Source: Microbacteriaceae bacterium (GTDB taxonomy: Bacteria; Actinomycetota; Actinomycetes; Actinomycetales; Microbacteriaceae). From it: a DNA stretch of 64,000 nt. The position numbers and the translations under genes were made by a program. Below, in pieces: positions 17,537 through 26,312 of the stretch (position 1 is the first letter of the stretch; each line of letters starts with the position of its first letter). The stretch is from NCBI GenBank assembly GCA_031177985.1, contig JAPSJW010000001.1, forward strand, positions 744,001 to 808,000, given 5' to 3'. The notes below the pieces were generated by a model, which worked only from the letters and a program-made list of their open reading frames with translations, had not been told where the DNA came from and ran no database searches.

Positions 17537-18280
17537 ATGACTCGCCGCCGCGCCGCAGCGTTCTCCGGCCTCGCTCCGTTCCTCGCTGCAGCCCTGGCGC
17601 TGTCGGCGTGCGCGGGCACGACCGTGGAGGCCGAGCCGGATGCGACGCCGACGCCGACCACGACGCCCGCTCTGGTGAGCATCCCGATGCCCGACTTCCC
17701 GCCGTTCCCCGCGAACAGCCCGCCGTTCAACGAGGAGGAGTTCGAGCAGGAAAGACTGGCGCAGGACGAACGACTCTGGGAGGGCGTGCTCGCGAGCTAC
17801 CCGGATGCGGTACGGCCTGAGATCGCCTTCGCGGGTTACGTGACGGACGAGAACCGGATGGATCTCCACCGCGCCTGCTATGAAGCCGCCGGTCTGCAGG
17901 TCGACGAGGCGCGGGCGGCGTCGGACCCCGACGGCCCCGTCGTGGGGGTCGGGTACTCCGCCGACACCGCCGAGGAAGCGATCGCCGGTTATGCCTGCCA
18001 TGCGGCCCATCCGGAGAAGCCGGTCCGCGGTCTCAACCCTGAGCAGGTCGGCTGGGTCTACGACTATCAGACCACCTACTACAGCCCGTGCCTCGAAGCG
18101 AACGGCATCGTGGTGCTCCCGCCGCCCGAGCGCGACGCTTATGTCTCGTCCTGGCCGCAGCCCACCTGGGCGCCCATTCCCTTCGACGACGTGCGATTCT
18201 CGGCGCCCGAAGCGGAGGAGGCCCTGAACGAGGCGTGCCGGCCCTTCCACGAGCACATCGAGTCGGAACGGGCGGGCTGA
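17537..18280 (+). CDS. Putative lipoprotein of unknown function
   Basis: This 247-aa protein has a lipoprotein signal (ALALSACAG, lipid-modified Cys 25) and a Thr/Pro-rich linker (ATPTPTTTP) that would space the domain from the membrane. The body has at least four further Cys (RACYEAAG, GYACHAAH, SPCLEANG, NEACRPF), spaced as if they form two disulfides, and many acidic residues. I do not recognise the fold. Similar four-Cys lipoproteins are common in Microbacteriaceae without assigned roles. It is followed 57 bp later by a second lipoprotein. Confidence 0.75.
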   Translation: MTRRRAAAFSGLAPFLAAALALSACAGTTVEAEPDATPTPTTTPALVSIPMPDFPPFPANSPPFNEEEFEQERLAQDERLWEGVLASYPDAVRPEIAFAGYVTDENRMDLHRACYEAAGLQVDEARAASDPDGPVVGVGYSADTAEEAIAGYACHAAHPEKPVRGLNPEQVGWVYDYQTTYYSPCLEANGIVVLPPPERDAYVSSWPQPTWAPIPFDDVRFSAPEAEEALNEACRPFHEHIESERAG

Positions 18281-18336
18281 TCGCGCGGACGCGCGAGTCG
18301 AGTAGTCTTCACTCCGTCGGCAGGCGAGGGGGAGAC

Positions 18337-19572
18337 GTGCGCCACGGAACACAGCCACGCGCCTGCGCGGCGGCTCTCGCGGTGGCGGTTGCGGCCCTCG
18401 GGCTCACCGGCTGCGGTCAGAGCAAGGAGCAGTGGGCGGCGTTCGTCGACACCATCGCCTCGGTGCCCGGTGTCCAGGTGCTCTACCAAGGCGTCTCGAC
18501 CCCGCTCCCGTTCACCGTGCAGGGCACGCTCGAGGTCTCGATGCCCGCGGAGGGCGACGTGTGGGCCGAGGTGGTGAAGGTGGCCTGCGAGACAGACGCC
18601 GGTGCCTCGGTGCACTGGGAAGTCACCGTGGTCGAGGGCCGGGGATCCGTTCGAACCTCTGTGAACGACGCGTGCCCGGAGGTCGCGGCCGATCTGTCGG
18701 TGCTCGCCGCGTCGACGGCCCCCGCTGCTCCCGACTGCGCTCTCGGCTACGACGAGGGAGATGATGAGGTCGAGCTGACGCTCAGCGACAACTGCGGCGA
18801 GGCCTGGGTGGAACTGCTCCCGGCGCTCGCGCCGCACCTCGCTCCCGTCGCGGTGGCGACCCTGAGCAGCTCGGGGCTGAGCGCGAGCGTCGCCATCGGT
18901 GAGCTGCCCGCGATGGTCCGCATGCTGTCGGCGCTGCGGAGCTTCGACGTCACCCGCGTCGAGCAGGGCGACGTGCTGCTCATCGAGACCGAGCGGATCG
19001 AGGATGAGGCGTCGCTGCGCGACCTTGTCACCGAGCTCGCCCCGACCGAGCTGGCAGCGCTCGACGTCGTCGTCGACGCTCCCGGCGGCCCGGCGATCGA
19101 CTCCCGTAGCGACCCCGCGGCGACCGTGCTGGCGGAGACGCTGATCGCCGAGTTCCCGACCGTGACCGACGTGGAAGTGCGCGGCGACGCCGTCTGGCTC
19201 GTCGCGCCCGATCCTGAGACGGTCGAGTCGGTCATCAACGGCGGTCCGGCTCTCGACCCCGGTGACGTGCCGGTGCGGATCACGATGGTCTGGTCGGAGG
19301 GTCACCCGGCCTTCGCGAGCGACGTGAGCGGTTTCGTACTGACCGAGGACTCGCCGTATCCGCTGTTCTGGCAGCAGTACGAGCGGCTCGCGCAGCTCGA
19401 CGACGTGCGCGGTGTCGAGTTCGGGGGCTCCTACCTCGACGTCGCCATCGAGGACATCCTCGACCAGGAGTCGGCCGGATTCCTCGAGGTGCGCGAGCTT
19501 GTCGAGGAGTTCGACGAGACCGAGCAGTACGACTGGTACTCGATCGGCAAGTACTACGTCGAGCGGGAGTGA
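18337..19572 (+). CDS. Putative lipoprotein of unknown function
   Basis: This 411-aa protein starts at GTG 18337 after GCGAGGGGGAG. The upstream open frame is rejected because it overlaps the previous gene and masks the signal. The lipobox is LTGC (about residue 27). The mature protein is acidic with alternating hydrophobic strands and no recognised motif; two segments (about 35-110 and 255-345) look like related alpha/beta repeats by eye, which is weak. It converges on the cardiolipin synthase gene with only 6 bp between them. Confidence 0.75.
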   Translation: MRHGTQPRACAAALAVAVAALGLTGCGQSKEQWAAFVDTIASVPGVQVLYQGVSTPLPFTVQGTLEVSMPAEGDVWAEVVKVACETDAGASVHWEVTVVEGRGSVRTSVNDACPEVAADLSVLAASTAPAAPDCALGYDEGDDEVELTLSDNCGEAWVELLPALAPHLAPVAVATLSSSGLSASVAIGELPAMVRMLSALRSFDVTRVEQGDVLLIETERIEDEASLRDLVTELAPTELAALDVVVDAPGGPAIDSRSDPAATVLAETLIAEFPTVTDVEVRGDAVWLVAPDPETVESVINGGPALDPGDVPVRITMVWSEGHPAFASDVSGFVLTEDSPYPLFWQQYERLAQLDDVRGVEFGGSYLDVAIEDILDQESAGFLEVRELVEEFDETEQYDWYSIGKYYVERE

Positions 19573-19578
19573 CCAGCG

Positions 19579-21042
19579 CTACTGCACCGACGCGGTGATG
19601 CGCGCGATGTTGTCGAGCACCTTCGACCGCCTCGGCCGGCCCAGCCACTCGTCGAGGGTGAGCTCGCGGCTCTTCGAACGGTAGTCGGCCTCCAGGCGGC
19701 GCAGCGCCTGCACGAACTCGCGTCCGCGCACCATGATCGAGATCTCGAGGTTGAGGCTGAACGAGCGCATGTCGATGTTGCTCGACCCGATGACCGCGAC
19801 GTCGTCGTCGATCGTGAAGTGCTTCGCGTGCAGGATCGTCGGCTCGGGGTAGAGCCAGATGCGCACCCCGGCGCGCAGCAGCTCCTCGTAGTACGACCGC
19901 TGCGCGTGGAAGACGACCGGCTGATCCCCGGTCTCTCCGACGAACAGCTGCACGTCGATTCCGCTTTGCGCCGCCGTGGTGATCGCGTAGCGCATGGAGT
20001 CGTCGGGCACGAAGTAGGGGCTCGTCAGGATGATCCGCTCCTGTGCCGCGTAGACCAGTGAGTTGAACAGGCGCAGGTTGTTCTCGCCCTCGAATCCCGG
20101 GCCGCTCGGCACCACCTGGGCGTCGAGCGTCGCGCGGCCCTCGAGCTCGGGAGCGCGCTCGGTCTCACGCAGCAGCAGCTCGTCGGTCTCGCTGTACCAG
20201 TCGGTGACGAAGAGCGCGTTGATGCCGGCGACGATGGGGCCCTCGAACCGGGCCATCACGTCTTTCCAGTGCAGGCCGAGCTTGCGGTTGCGCCTGCGGT
20301 TGTAGCTCGAGTCGATGAGGTTCTGACTGCCGGTGAAGGCGACGTTGCCGTCGATGACGAGCAGCTTGCGGTGGTTGCGCAGGTCGGGGCGCTGGAACTG
20401 CCCGCGCCAGGGGCGGATGGGCAGCATCAGCTGCCAGCGCACCCCCGCCTTCTTGAGCCGGCGGATGGTGCGCAGATAGCCGGGGACGCGCACCGAGGCG
20501 ATGTGGTCGAGCAGCACCCGCACGGTGACTCCTCGGCGCACGGCGGCCTCCAGCGCATCGAAGAACGGCCCGGTCGTGCGGTCGAGCGAGAGGATGTAGA
20601 ACTCGGCGTGCACGTATCGTTCGGCGGTGCCCACTGCATCCGTCATCGCGCGGAGCGACTCCTCGTAGTCGGGGAACAGCTCGGCACGGTTGCCGCCGAC
20701 CATCGGCATCGAGCCGAGCTTGCGGTTGAGCTCGACGATCGGCTCCAGCCAGGCCGGCCACGCGTGCTCACGGCTCACCCGGTCGACACCCTCGGTCGTC
20801 TCGAGGATGTAGCTGTTGATCTCCTGCTGCTTGCGCCGTCTCTTGCGGGGCAGCTTGGTGCTGCCGAAGAGCAGGAACACCGGGAAGCCGACGAGCGGGA
20901 AGACGAAGATCGCGATGAGCCAGGCCGTCGCGGTCTGCGGACGACGGTTGATCGGCACGACGATGAGCGCGATGACGCGGATCGTGATGTCGATCACGAG
21001 CAGCGTGGCGGGGATCGCGACGCTCAGCAGGGCCTGGTCCAT
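19579..21042 (-). CDS. cls: Cardiolipin synthase (phospholipase D family)
   Basis: This 487-aa membrane enzyme should condense phosphatidylglycerol units to cardiolipin. Two N-terminal membrane helices (about 5-25 and 38-58) precede two phospholipase D domains, each with an HKD motif: NHRKLLVIDG followed by TGSQN, and LHAKHFTIDD followed by IGSSNID. I start at ATG 21042 (MDQALLSV), which puts the first helix at the N-terminus; the open frame begins 48 bp upstream. Length and architecture are typical of bacterial ClsA-type enzymes. Confidence 0.92.
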   Translation of the reverse strand: MDQALLSVAIPATLLVIDITIRVIALIVVPINRRPQTATAWLIAIFVFPLVGFPVFLLFGSTKLPRKRRRKQQEINSYILETTEGVDRVSREHAWPAWLEPIVELNRKLGSMPMVGGNRAELFPDYEESLRAMTDAVGTAERYVHAEFYILSLDRTTGPFFDALEAAVRRGVTVRVLLDHIASVRVPGYLRTIRRLKKAGVRWQLMLPIRPWRGQFQRPDLRNHRKLLVIDGNVAFTGSQNLIDSSYNRRRNRKLGLHWKDVMARFEGPIVAGINALFVTDWYSETDELLLRETERAPELEGRATLDAQVVPSGPGFEGENNLRLFNSLVYAAQERIILTSPYFVPDDSMRYAITTAAQSGIDVQLFVGETGDQPVVFHAQRSYYEELLRAGVRIWLYPEPTILHAKHFTIDDDVAVIGSSNIDMRSFSLNLEISIMVRGREFVQALRRLEADYRSKSRELTLDEWLGRPRRSKVLDNIARITASVQ

Positions 21043-21126
21043 TGTCGTCCGCAGTCTAGGGGCGCAGGTCGTCACATCCGCGCTCGCCATCCGGTCATAG
21101 CTGGTGAGAGACCAAGGAGGCCTTCA

Positions 21127-22500
21127 ATGCGCAGGATCCTCATCGTCGGCGGCGGATACGCCGGCTTCTACACCGCATGGCACCTCGAGAAGAGGCTGCG
21201 GCGGAACGAGGCGGAGGTGACGCTCGTCGACCCTCGCCCGTACATGACCTACCAGCCGTTCCTTCCGGAGGTCACGGCCGGCTCCGTCGAGGCACGCCAC
21301 GTGGCGGTCGCGCACCGCTCGCACCTCGAGCGCACCTCACTCGTCGCTGGCAGCATCGTGCGCATCGACCACGCGCGCCGCACGGCCGTGGTGCGGCCCC
21401 TGGAGGGACCCGACCGCGAACTGGAGTACGACACGATCGTGGTCACCGCCGGGGCGGTCACCCGCACCTTCCCGATCCCGGGCGTCGCCGAGACCGCGAT
21501 CGGACTCAAGCATGTGGAGGAGGCGGTCGCGATCCGCGATCGGCTGCTCACGGCGTTCGAGCGTGCCGCGACCCTCCCGCCCGGCCCGGAGCGGTCGAAG
21601 CTGCTCACGGTCACCGTGGTCGGCGGCGGGTTCTCGGGCGTCGAGGCGTTCGGCGAGCTGCTCTCGCTGGCGACCGCGCTCCTGAAGCGCTACCCCGAGC
21701 TGCGGTTCCCCGAGCTCTCCTTCCATCTCGTGGAAGCGCGCTCGCGCATCCTGCCCGAGGTGACGGATCGCCCTGGAGCCTGGGTCGTGCGGCACCTCCA
21801 GAAGCGCGGCGCCCAGGTGCACCTCGAGACCCAGCTCGTGTCGGCGGCCGACGGCCACGTGGTGCTCAGCGACGGAACGGAGTACGACACCGAGCTGCTG
21901 ATCTGGACCGCCGGAAACGGCGCGAATCCGGTCGTGGCGAAGCACACCGACCTGCCGCTCGATGCGCGCGGCCTCGTGAGGGTGCTGCCCGACCTCAGGG
22001 TCGGCACGGATGGGAAGGTCGTTCCCGACGCCTGGGCGGCGGGAGACGACGCCGCCGTCCCCGATCTCGCCTCGCCGGTGCCGGGAGCGCTCACCGTGCC
22101 CAACGCGCAGCACGCCGTGCGGCAGGGCAAGCGGCTGGCCGCGAACCTCGTCGCGGATCTGCGAGGGCAGCGTCCGCGGCCGTACCGGCACACGAGTCTC
22201 GGCGTCGTCGCGACGCTCGGGCTGGGGCACGGCATCTTCCAGTGGCGAGGCATCGTGATCAAGGGCTTCCCGGCCTGGGTGATGCATCGCGGCTATCACG
22301 TGCTCGCGGTCCCGACCTGGGAGCGGAAGGTGCGAGTGCTGCTCCTGTGGATCAGCGCGGTGCTCTTCGGACGCGACATCGTCTCCCTGCAGGCCGTCCA
22401 GCACCCGCGAGCCGCCTTCACCGGACACGGCGAGCCGCCGCGGCCGCGCGAGGACTCCCCATCCGCCCTCGCCCTCGCCGGAGCCGGCGATGCGCGCTGA
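21127..22500 (+). CDS. ndh: Type II NADH:quinone oxidoreductase
   Basis: This 457-aa flavoprotein begins MRRILIVGGGYAGFY, the FAD-binding motif, and has a second Rossmann motif TVVGGGFSGVEAFGEL for NADH. LIWTAGNGANPVV and AWAAGDDAAVPD are the usual late FAD contacts. The C-terminal part (FQWRGIVIKGFPAWVMHRGYH onward) supplies the amphipathic membrane-attachment region of NDH-2. It should pass electrons from NADH to menaquinone without pumping protons. AAGGAGG lies 5 bp upstream of ATG 21127. The cytochrome b gene overlaps its end by 11 bp, implying coupled translation. Confidence 0.9.
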   Translation: MRRILIVGGGYAGFYTAWHLEKRLRRNEAEVTLVDPRPYMTYQPFLPEVTAGSVEARHVAVAHRSHLERTSLVAGSIVRIDHARRTAVVRPLEGPDRELEYDTIVVTAGAVTRTFPIPGVAETAIGLKHVEEAVAIRDRLLTAFERAATLPPGPERSKLLTVTVVGGGFSGVEAFGELLSLATALLKRYPELRFPELSFHLVEARSRILPEVTDRPGAWVVRHLQKRGAQVHLETQLVSAADGHVVLSDGTEYDTELLIWTAGNGANPVVAKHTDLPLDARGLVRVLPDLRVGTDGKVVPDAWAAGDDAAVPDLASPVPGALTVPNAQHAVRQGKRLAANLVADLRGQRPRPYRHTSLGVVATLGLGHGIFQWRGIVIKGFPAWVMHRGYHVLAVPTWERKVRVLLLWISAVLFGRDIVSLQAVQHPRAAFTGHGEPPRPREDSPSALALAGAGDAR

Positions 22501-24013
22501 CCGCCTGACCTGCGCACTCGCCGCGCGGCTGGCGCGGCTCGGTCTCGTTCCCGCGGTGCAGCGACCGCAGCCCCTGCACTGGACGCGCATGCTGAGCGCG
22601 GTGAGCGTCGCCTCCGCCGTGGTGCTGCTCGTCACCGGGCTGCTGCTCATGATCTGGTACACCCCGTCGAGCGACCGGGTGGTCTACGACGGCCCGTACC
22701 TGCCGCTCGTGGGCTCGGAGGTGTCTGCGGCGTACGCGTCGACGATGCACATCACCTTCGGCGTCGGCGGGGGTCTGCTGCTGCGGCAGGCGCACCACTG
22801 GGCTGCGTTGCTGCTGCCGGCGGCTCTCATCCTGCAGCTCCTGGCCACGTTCTTCACCGGCGGGTTCCGTCGTCCGCGACGCGCGTCGTGGGTGCTGCTC
22901 GTGCTGCTGTTCATCGTCGTGCTCGCCGGCGGCTGGAGCGGCTACGCCCTGCCCGACGACGGGCTCTCGAGCACCGGCCTGCGCATCGTGCAGGGCATCG
23001 TGCTCGGCATCCCGGTCGTCGGCACCTGGGCCTCGACGCTGCTGTTCGGCGGGCAGTTCCCGAGCATCGTGCTCGAGAACCTCTACCTGCTGCACTGGCT
23101 CGTGATCCCGTTGGGCACCGCGCTGCTGGTCGCGCTGCGCATGCGGAGCACCTCGCGCACTGCTCCCGCCCGCCTCCCCTCGATGCGGTTGGTGGCGCCG
23201 CGGGTCTTCGTGCGGCGGTGGCTCGCGCTCGGCGGCGTCGTCACCGCGCTGCTGATGCTGCTCGGCTCCGCGGTGACGATCAGCCCGATCTGGCTGCACG
23301 GCTCGGCCGACACCGGAAGCGCCTCCGCGGGGAGCCAGCCCGACTGGTACACGGGCTTCCTCGACGGAGCACTGCGACTGGTGCCACCGGGATGGGAGTT
23401 CGAGCTTCTGGGCTACACGGTGACCGTCGCGGTGCTCGCGCCGCTCGCGATCGTGGGTCTCTTCTTCGCGGCGCTGGTGGCGTATCCGTTTCTCGAGGAG
23501 TGGGTGACGCGCGGTGCGACCGACCCCGACCTCCTCGACCGACCCAGGCACGTGCCGACGCGCACGGCGGTCGGTGTCGCGGGTGTCGTGTTCTACGGGG
23601 TGCTGTGGGCGGCCGGCAGCGCCGACCTCCTGGCGACCCATCTGCGGCTGGGCTTGGAGGTGGTCGTGACGAGCCTGCAGGTGCTCCTGATCGCGGGTCC
23701 CGTGATCGGCTTTCTCATCACGCGCCGGGTGTGCGTCGAGCTGCGGCAGAAGGATGGCGAGCTGCTCGCCCACGGCGTGGAGACCGGACGCATCGTGCGC
23801 CTACCGCACGGCGAGTACGTCGAGGTGCACCGCCCGCTCTCGACCGAGGAGCGCGAGCTGGTCGCGCTGCCCGCCGCGGCCGTGCCGATCGAGGCGAGGG
23901 TGGACGACCGCGGGAGGCGGCCGCTCGCGCTGCGCACCAGGGCCGCGCTCTCCCGGTGGTTCCTCGCCCCCGGCCTACGGCATCCGTCGCGGAGGGAGCT
24001 CAGCGGAAGTTGA
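22490..24013 (+). CDS. Stand-alone cytochrome b (QcrB-like)
   Basis: This 507-aa membrane protein resembles the actinobacterial QcrB subunit of the cytochrome bc1 complex: about eight or nine helices, the haem-ligand region [11 protein letters not shown], a second His in [11 protein letters not shown], and PDWYTGF, the actinobacterial form of the Qo-site PEWY motif. The Rieske (QcrA) and cytochrome c (QcrC) genes that normally accompany qcrB are absent; it overlaps an NDH-2 gene instead. It may be a paralogue that takes electrons from menaquinol in a different setting. Its end overlaps the convergent yajQ by 14 bp. Confidence 0.8.
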   Translation: MRADRLTCALAARLARLGLVPAVQRPQPLHWTRMLSAVSVASAVVLLVTGLLLMIWYTPSSDRVVYDGPYLPLVGSEVSAAYASTMHITFGVGGGLLLRQAHHWAALLLPAALILQLLATFFTGGFRRPRRASWVLLVLLFIVVLAGGWSGYALPDDGLSSTGLRIVQGIVLGIPVVGTWASTLLFGGQFPSIVLENLYLLHWLVIPLGTALLVALRMRSTSRTAPARLPSMRLVAPRVFVRRWLALGGVVTALLMLLGSAVTISPIWLHGSADTGSASAGSQPDWYTGFLDGALRLVPPGWEFELLGYTVTVAVLAPLAIVGLFFAALVAYPFLEEWVTRGATDPDLLDRPRHVPTRTAVGVAGVVFYGVLWAAGSADLLATHLRLGLEVVVTSLQVLLIAGPVIGFLITRRVCVELRQKDGELLAHGVETGRIVRLPHGEYVEVHRPLSTEERELVALPAAAVPIEARVDDRGRRPLALRTRAALSRWFLAPGLRHPSRRELSGS

Positions 24014-24488
24014 TGAACTGCAGGGCGACGTCGAGGTCCTTGCCCTTGAGGAGCGCGATCGTCGCCTGCAGGTCGTCGCGGTTCTTCGACGACACGCGGA
24101 GCTCGTCGCCCTGGATCTGCGCCTTGACGGTCTTGGGCGCCTCGTCGCGGATGATCTTCGAGATCTTCTTGGCGTCCTCGCTCGCGATGCCGTTCTTGAG
24201 GCCGGCCTCGATGCGGTACTCCTTGCCGCTCGCGAAGGGCTCGCCTGCGTCGAGGGCGCGCAGCGAGATGCCGCGCTTGATGAGCTTCTGCTCGAAGACC
24301 TCGAGCACCGCCTTCACCCGCTCCTCGGCGCTGGCCTTCATGAGCACCTTCTCGCCGCTCCACTCGATGGAGGCGCCGACGCCCTTGAAGTCGTAGCGCT
24401 GCGAGATCTCCTTCGCGGCCTGATTCAAGGCGTTGTCCGCCTCCATCTTGTCGACCTTGCTCACGATGTCGAATGAAGAATCGGCCAT
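24000..24488 (-). CDS. yajQ: YajQ family nucleotide-binding protein
   Basis: This 162-aa protein has the full YajQ pattern: [29 protein letters not shown], and the C-terminal [17 protein letters not shown] with LQFINFR. Some members bind cyclic di-GMP and others have been linked to nucleic-acid binding; which applies here is unknown. The length is that of the family, and the start (ATG 24488) is unambiguous. Confidence 0.95.
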   Translation of the reverse strand: MADSSFDIVSKVDKMEADNALNQAAKEISQRYDFKGVGASIEWSGEKVLMKASAEERVKAVLEVFEQKLIKRGISLRALDAGEPFASGKEYRIEAGLKNGIASEDAKKISKIIRDEAPKTVKAQIQGDELRVSSKNRDDLQATIALLKGKDLDVALQFINFR

Positions 24489-24525
24489 ACGGGAATCTTA
24501 AGGGGGTGCGGGGCAGGATGAACGG

Positions 24526-25245
24526 ATGCTCCCCCGACGGATCCTCCTCTGCGCGCTCGCCGCATCCGCGATGCTGCTGAGCGGATGCTCGACCGCGCCG
24601 GCGACGCCCGGCGAGTTCCTGCCGCAGTCCCCGCCCGCAGCGCCGCCGATCGAGCCGGGAGAGGGGGGTTCGTTCGCGACGCTCGCGAGCGACGCCTGGC
24701 TCGACGCCACGAGCGAGGCCACCGGGATCCCGCGTCGGGCGCTCGTCGCCTACGCGAGCACCGCCACGGCGCACGCGTCGATCAAGCCGGAGTGCAACCT
24801 GCAGTGGACGACCCTCGCGGCGATCGGCTTCGTCGAGTCGCACCACGGCGAGATCTTCGGCGGCAGCGTGCAGGAGGACGGCACGGTCGCGCCGGCGGTT
24901 CTCGGACCCCAGCTGAACGGCGAGGAGTTCGACGAGATCCTCGACAGCGACGACGGGCTGCTCGACGGTGACACCGAGTACGACCGCGCGGTCGGGCCGA
25001 TGCAGCTGCTGCCGCAGACCTGGGGCGACTGGCACGGCGATCCGAATCAGGACGGCGTGGAGGACCCCCACAACATCGACGACGCGGTGACGGCGGCGGC
25101 CGGATACCTCTGCAAGTCGGGCGGCGACCTGTCGACGTCCGAAGGCTGGCGCGCGGCGATCACGGCCTACAACTCGGCCCCCTCGTACATCGTGCAGGTC
25201 CTCGCGACGGCCGTCGCCTACGGCGAGGACGCTTCCGCCTCCTAG
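24526..25245 (+). CDS. Lipoprotein lytic transglycosylase-like enzyme
   Basis: This 239-aa protein has a lipobox (LLSGCST, Cys 21), a Pro-rich linker and a lysozyme-like domain that should cleave peptidoglycan between the sugars. The catalytic Glu is probably in AIGFVESHHG. Later motifs are GPMQLLPQTWGDWHGDPNQDGVEDP and AAAGYLC with ITAYNSAPSYIVQVLA, which match SLT/MltB-type transglycosylases from actinobacteria. It acts outside the membrane. The next gene starts 40 bp later and may be separately controlled through a palindrome at its start. Confidence 0.88.
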   Translation: MLPRRILLCALAASAMLLSGCSTAPATPGEFLPQSPPAAPPIEPGEGGSFATLASDAWLDATSEATGIPRRALVAYASTATAHASIKPECNLQWTTLAAIGFVESHHGEIFGGSVQEDGTVAPAVLGPQLNGEEFDEILDSDDGLLDGDTEYDRAVGPMQLLPQTWGDWHGDPNQDGVEDPHNIDDAVTAAAGYLCKSGGDLSTSEGWRAAITAYNSAPSYIVQVLATAVAYGEDASAS

Positions 25246-25256
25246 GGGATGGCGTT

Positions 25257-25280
25257 GGATAGTGGATAGCGCTACTATCC
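25257..25280. promoter_or_regulatory. Palindromic operator-like site at the start of the membrane protein gene
   Basis: Perfect 7-bp arms GGATAGT and ACTATCC surround a 10-base centre containing AGCGCT. The site ends 4 bp before ATG 25285, so a bound protein, or an RNA hairpin, could block initiation. Confidence 0.45.
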
Positions 25281-25284
25281 GAGT

Positions 25285-26289
25285 ATGTCCACCGCATCCG
25301 CTCTGCGTTCCGCCTTCTCGTGGCATCGACCCCTGATGCTCGTCGCCGCCGCCATGGTGGTGCTCACCGTGGTCGGGCTCGCCGGTTACGTCGTCGACGA
25401 GCGTCAGATGCTCGGCGTGCCGCTGTGGGAGAAGCCGGTCAAGTTCGCCGTCTCGACCCTGCTCTACGCCGTCACCTACTCCTGGCTCGTCTCACGCCTC
25501 CGCGGCCGACTGCGCCGGGTGGGCTGGTGGGCGGGGACCGTCGCGGCGGGCGGCCTCGCGATCGAGCTCGTCATCATCACCGGGCTGCAGGCCGTCGGGG
25601 TCACCAGCCACTTCAACGTCGCCACCCCGTTCAACGTGGCCATGTGGTCGATCATGGCGACGTCGATCGCGGTCGTCTGGGTCGCATCCCTGCTCATCGC
25701 CCTCGCGCTGCTGCGCACCCCGCTCGGCGACGCATCGCTGACGCTCGCCATCCGCGCCGGTGCCCTTCTCGCGATCGTCGGCATGGCGCTGGCGTTCCTC
25801 ATGACCTCGCCTAACGCCCAGCAGCTGGCTGACTTCGAGGGCATCGCCGGGGCGCACGCCGTCGGGGTCGCGGACGGCGGGCCCGGCGTCCCGTTCCTCG
25901 GCTGGAGCACGGTGGCGGGCGACCTGCGCATCCCGCACTTCGTCGGCATGCACGCGCTCCAGCTGATCCCGCTCGGCGCGGTGGGGCTCGGTCTGCTGGC
26001 CCGGGTCGTGCCGGTGCTGCGCTCGGAGGGTGTGCGGACGCGGCTCGTCGCGATCGCCTCGGTCGGCTACACGGTGCTGCTGGGACTCCTGACCTGGCAG
26101 GCGCTGCGCGGCCAGTCGATCGTGCGCCCCGACGCCCTCACCCTGACGGCGTTCGGCGCCCTCGTGCTCATGGTCGGTGCATCCGTCGTCTGGGTGCTCG
26201 CGCGGGGTCGGTCGGGAGACGCCGAGCAGGCCGCCCCGGTCGACGGTCCGCCACGTGCCGAACCGGTGGGCCTCTCGGCCGTCAAGTGA
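25285..26289 (+). CDS. Polytopic membrane protein of unknown function
   Basis: This 334-aa protein has about eight predicted membrane helices spread over its length, and a short charged tail (ARGRSGDAEQAAPVDG). The first segment contains LGVPLWEKPVKFAVSTLLYAVTYSWL; a similar pattern occurs in uncharacterised actinobacterial integral membrane proteins. I see no transporter or enzyme signature. It converges on a LacI-family gene with 23 bp between stops. Confidence 0.75.
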   Translation: MSTASALRSAFSWHRPLMLVAAAMVVLTVVGLAGYVVDERQMLGVPLWEKPVKFAVSTLLYAVTYSWLVSRLRGRLRRVGWWAGTVAAGGLAIELVIITGLQAVGVTSHFNVATPFNVAMWSIMATSIAVVWVASLLIALALLRTPLGDASLTLAIRAGALLAIVGMALAFLMTSPNAQQLADFEGIAGAHAVGVADGGPGVPFLGWSTVAGDLRIPHFVGMHALQLIPLGAVGLGLLARVVPVLRSEGVRTRLVAIASVGYTVLLGLLTWQALRGQSIVRPDALTLTAFGALVLMVGASVVWVLARGRSGDAEQAAPVDGPPRAEPVGLSAVK

Positions 26290-26312
26290 CGAATGGATGA
26301 GGGGCTGACCCC

